This document shows, one piece after another, positions 33,922 through 43,000 of a stretch of 64,000 nt of DNA. Source of the DNA: LMUY01 sp965199095 (lineage in GTDB: Bacteria; Pseudomonadota; Alphaproteobacteria; Acetobacterales; Acetobacteraceae); contig CBDAQM010000003.1 of the NCBI GenBank assembly GCA_965199095.1, positions 372,001 through 436,000 of the forward strand. The letters are read 5' to 3'. The first letter of the stretch is position 1; the number at the start of each line of letters is the position of its first letter. Position numbers and translations under genes: made by a program. The notes under the pieces are model-generated. The model ran no database searches. It saw nothing but the letters and a program-made list of their open reading frames with translations, and was not told the DNA's origin.

Positions 33922-34862
33922 AGGACGGCCTCCGACTGCCGGGTGGCGCGCCATTGCACGATGGTGAACACCAGGATCAGGACATACAGCGCGACGCCCA
34001 TGGCGCTGGCGTACCCCATCTCCGACGTGACGAAGGCGGCGTTGAAGATGTACTGCACCATCATGGTGGTGGAGAAGCCGGGGCCGCCGCCCGTCATCAC
34101 GTAGACCAGGTCGAACACCTGGAAGGAGTTGATGATGTCCAGGATCAGCAGCAGGAAGCTCGCCGGGGCTATCATGGGCAGGGTGATGTGGCGGAACTGG
34201 CTGAGCACGCCGGCCCCGTCGATTGATGCGGCTTCGAAATAGCTGCGCGGGATGGATTGCAGCGCCGCGAGGTAGACCACCATGTTGAACCCGATGCGTA
34301 CCCACAGCGTCGCGATCGCCAGCGAAGGCAGCGCCCATTGCGGCCGCGACAGCCAGGGGATGCGGCCGATGCCCAGATGCACGAGCAGCGCGTTGATGAC
34401 GCCGTAATTATCGTTGAACAGCCAGGCCGCGATGGTGCCGGTGGCGACGGCCGACACCACCACCGGCAGGAAATAGACGCTGCGCACGATCAGCCGCCCG
34501 GGAAACCGCCGGTTCAGCGCGACCGCCAGCAGCAGCCCGAGCGCCATGCTGGTCGGCACCGTGGCCAGCGCATACAGCCCGGTGTTGAGCAGCGCGCGCC
34601 AGAACAATGGATCGCGCAGCAGCCGGGCGTAGTTGTGCAGGCCGAGCCATTCTGGATCGCCGATCAGGCTCCAGTCATGCAAGCTGATGTAGACGGCATA
34701 GAGCAGCGGCAGGAAGCTGAAGGCGGTGAACAGCACGAGGTTCGGCGCGATGAACAGATAGGGCGCCAGCCCCTGCGGCGACACCGTGCGGAACCGGCGC
34801 GCCCGGCGCCGCGCTGCCATGCGCGGCACCGGTGCTGCCGCGGCCACGGATGACGCGGCCAT
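33918..34862 (-). CDS. Carbohydrate ABC permease, MalF type
   Basis: 314 residues. Membrane helices YLFIAPNLVLFTAFSFLPLL, LNTGLYALATVPTSMALGLL, SVYFLPVVVSAVATGTIAAW; EAA loop SIPRSYFEAASIDGAGVLSQ, then FRHITLPMIAP and VMTGGGPGFSTT, all typical CUT1 MalF/UgpA features. It pairs with the MalG-type permease. The ATG at 34862 overlaps the binding-protein stop; a GTG one codon earlier is an alternative. Confidence 0.92.
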   Translation of the reverse strand: MAASSVAAAAPVPRMAARRRARRFRTVSPQGLAPYLFIAPNLVLFTAFSFLPLLYAVYISLHDWSLIGDPEWLGLHNYARLLRDPLFWRALLNTGLYALATVPTSMALGLLLAVALNRRFPGRLIVRSVYFLPVVVSAVATGTIAAWLFNDNYGVINALLVHLGIGRIPWLSRPQWALPSLAIATLWVRIGFNMVVYLAALQSIPRSYFEAASIDGAGVLSQFRHITLPMIAPASFLLLILDIINSFQVFDLVYVMTGGGPGFSTTMMVQYIFNAAFVTSEMGYASAMGVALYVLILVFTIVQWRATRQSEAVL

Positions 34863-36145
34863 CACGCGTCCAGCACGGCCTGGGTCCGTTCATCAATCGC
34901 CTGGGCGGTGGTGCCGGCGTCCTGGCCGGAGGTGAAGGCCAGGTCGAGTTGGTCTGCCAGCGCGGCGTTGATCTTACTGAAGACCGGTAGGGTGACGGTC
35001 TTGACCAGTTGCTCCGGGATGGTGGTGGCTTGCTCGTTGAACACCTTCATCGCGTCAGGCCGCAGGGAATAAGGCAAATCCTGCGACATGAGGGATTTCC
35101 TCACCGGGAGGAACTGCGCCTGGCTGGCGAAGTCGCGCATGTTCGCCTCGTCGGCCATGAACTGCACGAAATCGGCCGCGATGTCCGGGTGCTTGCAGTC
35201 GCGCGACACCGCCAGGCAGTTGCCGCCCAGGTCGGACGCCGTGGCCACGTCGCGCGGCATGAACGTCACGCCCCATGGCGCCTTCATGTTCTTGTTGAGG
35301 AACGGGATCTGCCAATCCCCCGCCATCAGGAGACCCACGGTGCCGTTGGCGAACAGGTTCTGTGGCTGCTCGCCGCTCTTGATCGCGGTGGAGGGCGGGA
35401 CCAGGCCCTCGGTGAACCAGGACTGGGTCCAGGCGACGGTCTCAACGCCGGCCTTGCTCGCGGCCTGGGCCTTGCTGAGGTCCGCGTCCAGCAGGGAGCC
35501 GCCGTGCTGCTCCAGGAAGGGCAGCCATCGGAAGGCTGCGTTCTGCCATGCCATCGCCATGCCGTACGGCGCGCCCGCCTTCGCCTTCACGTCGCGGGCA
35601 ATCTGGACTAGTTCCTGCCAGGACCAACTCTTCGCGAGGCTCGCCGGCGGCTCGACCCCGATCGCGCGCATCATGTCGGCGTTGTAGTACATCGCGATCG
35701 TGTCGGTGTGGTGCGGGATGGCATAGGGTCTGCCTTTGTAGCTCACCGCTTCCCAGAAGGCTGGACCGAAATCATCCGCGTAGCCGCTCGGCAGGAACTT
35801 GCTGAGGTCGATCACGGCCCGCGCGCTGGCGTAGCGGCCGACGAGTTGATACTGGACCCGGAATACGTCCGGCCCCTGCCGCCCCGCCAGCCTGGTGTCG
35901 ACCTGCTGGTAGCTCTGCATCACGCTGCCGCTCACGTCGACGCGGATAGTAATGTTGGGGTGCAGCGCGGTGTAGCGGGCGGCGACGGCCTTGAACGCGT
36001 CCTCCTCCGCCTGCGCGCCCCACACCACCATGTTGAGCATGACCGGCGTCTGCGCCCGGCCGCGCCGGGCCCCCAGCACGACGCCGCCCGCCCCGCCGAG
36101 CAGGGTGCGCCGCCCGAGCCGCGCCAGTTCCAATGTCTTGTCCAT
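34862..36145 (-). CDS. CUT1 sugar ABC substrate-binding protein
   Basis: 427 residues. N-terminal LGRRTLLGGAGGVVLGARRG resembles a twin-arginine signal. The body is a SBP_bac_1 fold: LNMVVWGAQAEEDAFKAVAA, YTALHPNITIRVDVSG, QGPDVFRVQYQLVGRYASA, VSYKGRPYAIPHHTDTIAMY, LLMAGDWQIPFLNKN, PWGVTFMPRDVATASDLGGN, HPDIAADFVQFMADEANMRD. It recognises the oligosaccharide imported by the two downstream permeases. ATG 36145 follows a run of G (GGGGGGATTTGGAAC). No ATPase gene is in this operon, so a shared MsmK/UgpC-type ATPase elsewhere is expected. Confidence 0.92.
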   Translation of the reverse strand: MDKTLELARLGRRTLLGGAGGVVLGARRGRAQTPVMLNMVVWGAQAEEDAFKAVAARYTALHPNITIRVDVSGSVMQSYQQVDTRLAGRQGPDVFRVQYQLVGRYASARAVIDLSKFLPSGYADDFGPAFWEAVSYKGRPYAIPHHTDTIAMYYNADMMRAIGVEPPASLAKSWSWQELVQIARDVKAKAGAPYGMAMAWQNAAFRWLPFLEQHGGSLLDADLSKAQAASKAGVETVAWTQSWFTEGLVPPSTAIKSGEQPQNLFANGTVGLLMAGDWQIPFLNKNMKAPWGVTFMPRDVATASDLGGNCLAVSRDCKHPDIAADFVQFMADEANMRDFASQAQFLPVRKSLMSQDLPYSLRPDAMKVFNEQATTIPEQLVKTVTLPVFSKINAALADQLDLAFTSGQDAGTTAQAIDERTQAVLDA

Positions 36146-36182
36146 GTTCCAAATCCCCCCGTCTTGTTTGTTTTTGCCTTGT

Positions 36183-37226
36183 CTAACCCGCCATCCGCGC
36201 TCCACAGGATTGCCGCACGACGAGCCCCACCGGCAGCACCTGCCGTCCACCCCCCGTCGTCACCCCTTCGATCTGGTCCAGCACCGCGGTGATGGCCAGC
36301 CGGCCCTGTTCTGCCCGCGGGTGGTCCACCGTCGTCAGCGCCGGCCTGCTGAACGCGCCCAGATCCGTGCCGTCGAAGCCGATGATGGCCACGTCCTCCG
36401 GCACGCGCAGACCCATCGCGTCCAGCGCGTGCAAGGCGCCGATCGCCATGTGATCGTTGAACATGAAGATCGCGGTCGGCCGCTGCCCCGCCTGCATCAC
36501 CCGGCGGACCGCGGCCGCACCGCCGCCGAAGCTGTTCTCCGCCGCGACCACGTGCCCGGCATCGAGCCCCGCCTCCTCCATGGCGCGGCGGAATCCGTGC
36601 AGCCGCTCGTTGGCGCGCGGGTCGTCCAGCCGTTCGTCGGTGACGTGCGCAATCCGGCGGTGGCCGAGGCCGATCAGGTGCCGGGTGGCGAGCAGGCCGC
36701 CCTGCTCGAGGTCCACGCTGACGCACGGGATGTCGCCGGCGCCATGGCCCTGCAACAGCACGCAGGCCACGCCGCGCCGGCGCAACTGCCCGATCTGCCG
36801 GCTGGCCGCGGCGGACGCGCGATGCAGCACCAGCCCGTCGGACACGCCGCTGTCCATCCGCTCCAGCAAGCTGATTTCTACGGAATCCGTGCGCGCCGTG
36901 ACGACGTTGACGACGTAGCCCCGTGCCTGCGCCACCGGCTCGGCCGCGGCCACCAACTCCGCGAGGTAGCGGTTGCCGAGGTCGCCGGTGACGAAGGTGA
37001 TGATGTTGGTGCGTTGCCGCCGCAGGCTGCGCGCCGCGTGGTTCGGGCTATAGCCGAGCGTCTCAGCAGCCTGGCGAACCCGAAGCTGTGTCGCCTCGGC
37101 GAACCCGTGCCGCGTCCCGGCACCGCTGAGCACCAGCGAGACGGCGCTGGGCGAGACGCCGGCCAGTTGCGCCACGTCCCGGCTCGTCACCATTCGTCCA
37201 TAGGCGGCGGCTGTCGACGTGGACAC
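36183..37226 (-). CDS. LacI family transcriptional repressor
   Basis: Up to 347 residues. N-terminal HTH VTSRDVAQLAGVSPSAVSLV and hinge helix (YSPNHAARSLRR), then a ribose-binding-like effector domain (TNIITFVTGDLGNRYLAELV, VSVDLEQGGLLATRHLIGLG, RAMEEAGLDAGHVVAAENSF, AIFMFNDHMAIGALHALDAM, VAIIGFDGTDLGAFSRPALT). It almost certainly controls the galactoside operon it heads. GTG 37226 is the outer start; ATG 37193, giving MVTSRDVAQ, is a good alternative. A palindromic operator lies just upstream. Confidence 0.93.
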   Translation of the reverse strand: MSTSTAAAYGRMVTSRDVAQLAGVSPSAVSLVLSGAGTRHGFAEATQLRVRQAAETLGYSPNHAARSLRRQRTNIITFVTGDLGNRYLAELVAAAEPVAQARGYVVNVVTARTDSVEISLLERMDSGVSDGLVLHRASAAASRQIGQLRRRGVACVLLQGHGAGDIPCVSVDLEQGGLLATRHLIGLGHRRIAHVTDERLDDPRANERLHGFRRAMEEAGLDAGHVVAAENSFGGGAAAVRRVMQAGQRPTAIFMFNDHMAIGALHALDAMGLRVPEDVAIIGFDGTDLGAFSRPALTTVDHPRAEQGRLAITAVLDQIEGVTTGGGRQVLPVGLVVRQSCGARMAG

Positions 37227-37250
37227 GAGGCGTTCGCTCTTATGTTTATT

Positions 37251-37270
37251 TGCCTAACACGATTTAGGCA
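37251..37270. promoter_or_regulatory. Palindromic operator upstream of LacI-type gene
   Basis: TGCCTAA-CACGAT-TTAGGCA, a perfect 7-bp inverted repeat with a 6-base centre, 25 bases upstream of the repressor start. LacI-family repressors bind such even-length palindromes. A related partial sequence, TTTTGCCTTGTCTAA, lies just before the binding-protein gene (about 36,172-36,186) and may be a second, weaker site. Confidence 0.65.
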
Positions 37271-37817
37271 CGCCGTACTCGGCGGCGTCAACCGGATTTC
37301 TTGCCCTTATCAGAAGGCGGCATAATAACCTTCGCCAAGTGATGGTCTAAAGCCCCAGTGCGTCCGGATGGCCACGGCGGCGCGCTCGGCGGTGGCTGGC
37401 GCGTTGCAGAGCGCGCCGGGAGACCGGCAAGAAGTTTGTGGTGGAAGTCCACTGCGATGAAGGGGTAGCGACCCACGTCGGCCCTGAGCCGCGTCTGGCT
37501 ATGGCGTCGGGCAGTCCGGCGACGAAACCAGAAGGACGGCACGCTGTGGTGCTGCACGCCGTACTCCGAAACAACAACGGCATCCCATCGCGGGTCGCCC
37601 TTTGGCTGCAACGCAGTTGGCCACGAGCAGCCGGAGAAGAGTGACGCTATTGTGAGCCAAGCGGACGCAGCATGGCCAGCGGGCGCCCGCTGTAGCGATA
37701 AGGTGGTGCTGTTCGCGCAGCAGCGTGGGATCCAGGTCCTGAGTGCCGTGGCTGAACGTGGCTGCCGCGGCCATCACCACGGTCGCGTAGAGGTATAACC
37801 GTGAATACGCGACCTCT
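37271..37817. other. Gap without a recognisable gene, possible mobile-element debris
   Basis: About 550 bases between the LacI gene and the chemotaxis receptor. No frame has both a ribosome binding site and family resemblance. A plus-strand stretch near 37435-37500 would read VEVHCDEGVATHVGPEP, which reminds me of non-genic translations seen next to some group II introns, but this could be coincidence. No reverse transcriptase is present. Confidence 0.35.
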
Positions 37818-39641
37818 CTACCGTTTGGGTCCGGCGCGCCGTTGGCTTGGACGATCCCCGATCTGGAAGCGCTCCGCTAAGCAAACGAGCTCGGCCGTCT
37901 CACGGGCCAATGTATGGCTCGCGGCTGTGCTCTGCTCGACCATCGCGGCGTTCTGTTGGGTCACTTGGTCCATCTGGTTCACGGCGCGGTTCACCTCGGC
38001 CAAGCCGGCCGATTGCTCCGCGGCGGAAGCGGCGATGGTGGACACGGCCACGTTCACTTCCTCAATCTGGCAGGCGATGGTCGTCAACGCCTTGCCCGTT
38101 TCATCGACCAGAGCCACGCCCGTCTCGACCTGTTGCGCGGAAGCCGAGATGAGCGTCTTGATCTCCCGCGCCGCTCCAGCCGAGCGCTGGGCCAGTGCGC
38201 GGACTTCGCTTGCCACGACTGCGAATCCCCGCCCGGCATCGCCGGCGCGCGCCGCCTCGACCCCAGCGTTCAACGCTAGCAAGTTAGTCTGGAACGCGAT
38301 CTCGTCGATCACGCCGATAATTTGGCCAATCTGCTCCGAGGATTGCTTGATGCCACCCATCGCAGCAACTGCGCCGCGGACCACCTCACCCGAGCGCTCG
38401 GCCTCGGCGTGCGTCTTCGCAACTACGTCGCGCGCCATCTTCGCACCTTCCGCCGTTTTGCCGACGGTGGACGTGATCTCCCTCAGAGCGGCCGCGGTTT
38501 CCTCCAGCGTTGCTGCCTGCTGCTCCGTCCGGCGACTCAGATCGTCGGCGGCCTGCGCGATCTCCTCCGTGCCGGACCGCAGCGCTTCGGTGTTGCCGGC
38601 AATGCCACGGACCATGTCGTGCATCTGGGTCATCGCCACATTGAAATCCACTCGTAGACGCTCGTACTCTGGTGGAAATTCAGTTTCGATCCGGTAGGTC
38701 AGGTCACCCTCTGCCAGCCGTTTGAGCGCTGCGGCTAGCACCGCGACCACGCTTGCTTGCGCTTTTTCCTGGTCTGCGTGGGCCATCTCGTTCTGTCGCC
38801 GCTCGGCTTCCACCATCTGTCGGTCGGCGGCCGCTTCCGCTTCGGCGCGGAGTTTGTCGCCAGCAGCCTTCTTGAACACCTCGATCGCCTGCGCCACGCG
38901 GCCGATCTGATCCACGCGCGAAAGGCTCGGGACCGCGAGTTGCAATTCGCCACTCGCGATGCGCCGGGTCACGGAAGCGAGCTTGTTCAGCGGGCTGATG
39001 CTCCTGTGCAGCAACCACGCCCGGATCATGAGGAGGACCAGTACGACCGGGATCGCGGCCAGTACGGCTTCTCGAACCACGTTGGCTTGCACGTCGTCCA
39101 GTTCGGCCGCGGGCAGGCCGGTAAACAACATGCCGACAATAGTGCCGTCGTCGCTGCGGATCGGTTTGTATATGGTCAGATAACCATGCCCGAGGATGAT
39201 CGCCGAGCCTTTGTAGATGGCGCCCTTCTTAAGCACGGTCTCCTCGATGGCAGCATTGTTCAGCTTGGTGCCGACGGCGCGGCTGCCATCTGGCTGGCGA
39301 ATGCTAGTGACGATTCGTTCGTCGCCGTTGAAGATGGTTGCTTCACCCCCAGCGCCCTTGGCAGCGGCGTCCACGATATCGCCACGCCCGGCGATGGGCG
39401 CATCCCCCAGCCGCAACTGCCCACCCTCATGAGACCATTTAGTGCCGAGCGGCGCCAGGTATGCCTCAAGCAAGGCCACGCTGGTATCGAGGTTGCGCTG
39501 CATCTGACGCTCGAGCGCCTGCCGGCTGACTTGCAACGTCCATAGCTGGACGGCGGCAACTGCGATGATAATCGCGAGCATCGATGGGATTAGGATTTGC
39601 CAAAAAAGGCTGAGGTGTCGACCCCATAGACGATGAAGCAC
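37818..39641 (-). CDS. Methyl-accepting chemotaxis protein with periplasmic Cache sensor
   Basis: 607 residues. Membrane helix (ILIPSMLAIIIAVAAVQLWT), single-Cache periplasmic domain (GGEATIFNGDERIVTSIRQP; VLKKGAIYKGSAIILGHGYL; LTIYKPIRSDDGTIVGMLFT), second helix (VLAAIPVVLVLLMIRAWLL), HAMP, a second HAMP-like segment (ALKRLAEGDLTYRIETEFPP), then the signalling domain with its hairpin tip IGVIDEIAFQTNLLALNAGV followed by EAARAGDAGRGFAVVASEVR and ALAQRSAGAAREI. It signals to CheA/CheW. The GTG start has GAGAGG nine bases upstream. No CheR-tethering C-terminal pentapeptide is visible. No other chemotaxis genes are nearby. Confidence 0.95.
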   Translation of the reverse strand: MLHRLWGRHLSLFWQILIPSMLAIIIAVAAVQLWTLQVSRQALERQMQRNLDTSVALLEAYLAPLGTKWSHEGGQLRLGDAPIAGRGDIVDAAAKGAGGEATIFNGDERIVTSIRQPDGSRAVGTKLNNAAIEETVLKKGAIYKGSAIILGHGYLTIYKPIRSDDGTIVGMLFTGLPAAELDDVQANVVREAVLAAIPVVLVLLMIRAWLLHRSISPLNKLASVTRRIASGELQLAVPSLSRVDQIGRVAQAIEVFKKAAGDKLRAEAEAAADRQMVEAERRQNEMAHADQEKAQASVVAVLAAALKRLAEGDLTYRIETEFPPEYERLRVDFNVAMTQMHDMVRGIAGNTEALRSGTEEIAQAADDLSRRTEQQAATLEETAAALREITSTVGKTAEGAKMARDVVAKTHAEAERSGEVVRGAVAAMGGIKQSSEQIGQIIGVIDEIAFQTNLLALNAGVEAARAGDAGRGFAVVASEVRALAQRSAGAAREIKTLISASAQQVETGVALVDETGKALTTIACQIEEVNVAVSTIAASAAEQSAGLAEVNRAVNQMDQVTQQNAAMVEQSTAASHTLARETAELVCLAERFQIGDRPSQRRAGPKR

Positions 39642-40045
39642 GCGGCACCTCTCGTTACTGAGAAGAAACTATCTTCCCCAGGTTACTGGACTATTAACGC
39701 CAGGACCGGTCCGTAGGTGTAGGCGCTCGTAGACGCGTGCAATTACCGAGCCTCGTATCAACTCCTAGGGTCCTGATTGACGGTGGGGCGAGCCAGCAAC
39801 CAATTGATCGTGGTATCGATCACGCCGAAGGTGTGGGCCGCGTCCGCAACTGTCTCCGTTGCATTCTGGATATCGTCACTGCTGCGGCTTGCGGGGCAAG
39901 GAGAGAGCAGGAGGGCGGCCAAACCGCTTCCCCTTCGGCGGGCCTGGTCAGGCTGGCGCCGTACTACAGACCCGGGGTACGCTGCCCAGTTCGCCTCCGG
40001 TAGCAGTATCGGCCTAGCACCTTCTGCAAGCAGCCTGGCACTGGA
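39642..40045. other. Gap without a recognisable gene
   Basis: About 400 bases between the adhesin 3' end and the chemotaxis receptor start, both on the minus strand. Frames here have no family resemblance. It must hold the receptor promoter. I see no clear rho-independent terminator after the adhesin. Confidence 0.5.
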
Positions 40046-43000
40046 CTATAACTGCCGGGTCAAGTGTGCGGCCGCTTCCGATGAAGCCGCCACCTGGGTC
40101 AGCACCAGGGCGCGGCTATAGGCGCCATTATTCAGGCCGTTCACGTCCGCGCCGAGCTCCGCGGCGCTTGGGGCGCGCCCGAGCCCTTGCTGGTAGAGGT
40201 TGGTCACGTAATCGGCGTTGCTCTGCCCGGCATGGGCGGCCACGAACTGCGGCGTCATGACCACCTGCTGCGCCAACTGGATCAACGTCAGCCCGTTGCC
40301 CTGCAGCTCGGCGGTCGAGAACTGTGCCCCGGCAACGTCCGGGTCCGCTCCGAAGGCGGCCTCGTACGTTTGGTAAACCAGTTCCGCGGCGGGTTGCTCG
40401 ACATAGACATGGGCTGTCGACGGGGCGAGATAGGCCTTTGCCTCGGTCGAGTTGGCGATGCCCGCCAGCACAGTGCCCCGTGTCGTTCCGCCCGTCAGCA
40501 GCGCCGTGTAGTTGCCGAGATCCGCAGCCGACGGCGCCCGTCCCAGGAAACCTTGGAACAACGTCGTGACGAACTGGGTAGGGCTGAGCGAGGCGAACTG
40601 CGCCTGGCCGGCCGGGGTGAGCAGGAAATCGTCCGCCACCTGCGCCTGGCTGGCCCCGGACAGGAGCGACTGGTCGGCAACGCTGATGCCGCCAGGGTCT
40701 GGCACACCGCCGAACAAGCCCTGGTACACCCGCGCCAGGAATGCCTCATTTGTATCCGGCCCGGTGCTGAGCGCCCCGTCCAGCAGCTGCACCTCCTCAG
40801 TGCCCGATATGAACTGCAGGTTGTAGCCCTGGCCCAGCAGCGTCGCGACATCGAGCGAGCTGAGGTCCACCGTAGCCACCCCATTCACCGGGGGAGGCAG
40901 CGCGTATTCCTTCGTTGCCGGCGTCGCCTGGGCAACCGTGCCGGAGCCGGTACTGCCGGAGCCCGCCGTGCCGGATCCAACCACGCCGGACGGGGCCGAG
41001 CTTATCACCGTTATCCCGGAATTGGTCGTTCCTGAATTTATCAGTCCTGAACTCGTGGTTCCCGAACTCGTCGTGCCTGAGCTCGTCGTGCCTGAACTCG
41101 TCGAGCCCGAACTCGTCGAGCCCGAACTCGTCGAGCCCGAACTCGTCGTCACCGGGCTTGTCGTTCCAGAGCCTGCCGAGCCAGAACTCGTCGTCCCGGC
41201 GCTGCCGGTTGTCCCGGAACCCGTCAAGCCCGATAGCGGCAAGTTGGCGCCGGGCGGGCCCGAGGCCGTGATGAGAGTGCCGGAGCCAGTGGAGGGAGAA
41301 TTATCCATCGCGGTGAGCACGCTGTCCGAAGACGCCGCGAAGGTGAAGCCGGTGTAGTCGCCCGTGAGTTGCTGCGTGTAGACTTCCGTGCCGCCGCCCC
41401 TCACCGTGAGGACATTCGATGCGTTGACGGAAACAGTGGCGCTGACGGGCAAGGCGATGGACAGGAGGTCGATCTCGGCGCCGTTCTGCAGCGCCGTTCC
41501 GTTGCCGACGCCGCCGCTGAACAGGTATTGGATTGCGCCGCTGCCGATGTTGGCCCCGAACGAGGTGCCGCCAGATTCGACGATCTGCACCCCGCCGGCG
41601 GCAATCACGCTGCCGTTTTCCGTCCCGTCGATCGTATCGGTGGCGCCAGCTTCGATCAACAGGCCCGCGGCGGAGCCCGCATTGTCGATTTCTGTACCGC
41701 TGCCGAAGGTGGTGCCGACATCCGTGCCGCCCGACAGGACGGCGACCTCGCTTGGGAACACCGCGTCCCCGCTATTGACCCCGAAGAACGGGAAGCCGCC
41801 GCTGACAGACCCGCCGCTGATCACACCGCCAGGCAAGACCAGCGCCTGTGACCCACCGTCAATCTGCGGATCGACGGCGCTGGTCGGGTCGTAGTCAAAG
41901 CCGGAAAACAGATGGTAGATGACGACCCCGGTGGTGGCGACCGTCCCGCCGACGTTCACCGTGCCCGCCTGAACCGTGCCGGGCTCGACGGCCAGGAGGC
42001 TGCCGTTTTCGAGCAGGGTGCCGCTGGCGGAGCCGGCGAACAGGCCCACGATCCCGCCGCTGGTGGCCACCGCGTTGTCCGACACGCCGCCGACCACACC
42101 GAGCGCCCCGCCGCCCAGCACCGTCGTATTTTCGGCCACCGCGTCCGGACTGAACAGCAGTCCCGCGAAGCCGCCTGAACTGACGACGGAGCCGGACAAG
42201 GTCCCGTCGAAGATCGCGCCAAGCGCGCCGCCGCTGCTCACCTGCGTCGCGCTGGCGACGCCGCCGGAGAACACGCCGAACAAGCCGCCGGCCTGCACCG
42301 ACCCGCTCACCGCGGCGCCGCCGGACTCCACGTCGGCAAACCCGCCGGCGTAGACCACGGTCCCCGCGGCGGTGCCGTGGTCCAGCACGGTCTGTTCGCC
42401 GCCGCTCGCAAGCACGGTTCCGGTCGCCAGCCCGCCCGACAACACGTATTGGGTGGCGCCGCTGCCGATCACCGCGCCGGATTGGCTGGGCCCGACCACG
42501 ACGTAGCCGGTGCCCGGAATGAAGTCGACCACCCCGGTCGACACCGCAATGCCGCCGCTCAGCACCGTCCCGCTGGCCGTCCCGTCCAGCAACAGCAGCA
42601 GCCCGCCGCTATCCACCGTGGTGTCGGTGGCAAGGAAGCCGCTGGACACCACCTCCACGGCCCCGCTGTTGATCACGGTGCCGACGGCGCTCCCGGCATA
42701 GCCGGTCATGGGGATGAAGCCATCGCGCAGGTTCAGCGTCGCGCCGGGCAGCAGCGTGGTGCCGCTGAGCAGGCCGCCGCCGTCCACGATCAGGGCACCT
42801 CCGCTTTGCACCGTCGCCGCCTCGACGGTCCCGCTGAAGACGCTCACGATGCCGCCCGCCCCCACCAGCGTCGCGGTCGCCGTGGCGCCTTGGTCCACGG
42901 TCTGGAGGCCGCCGCTCAGCACTTGCGTGTCGACCGTGCTGCCTTCGTAGGCGATCTGCTGACCGCCGGCCGAGATTACCGTGCCATCGGCCACGCCGCC

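Noticed and set aside
37330..37650. Possible group II intron or retroelement 5' end
   Set aside because: Only a vague resemblance of one translated segment; no reverse transcriptase, no recognisable domain V hairpin, so it is not annotated as a mobile element.
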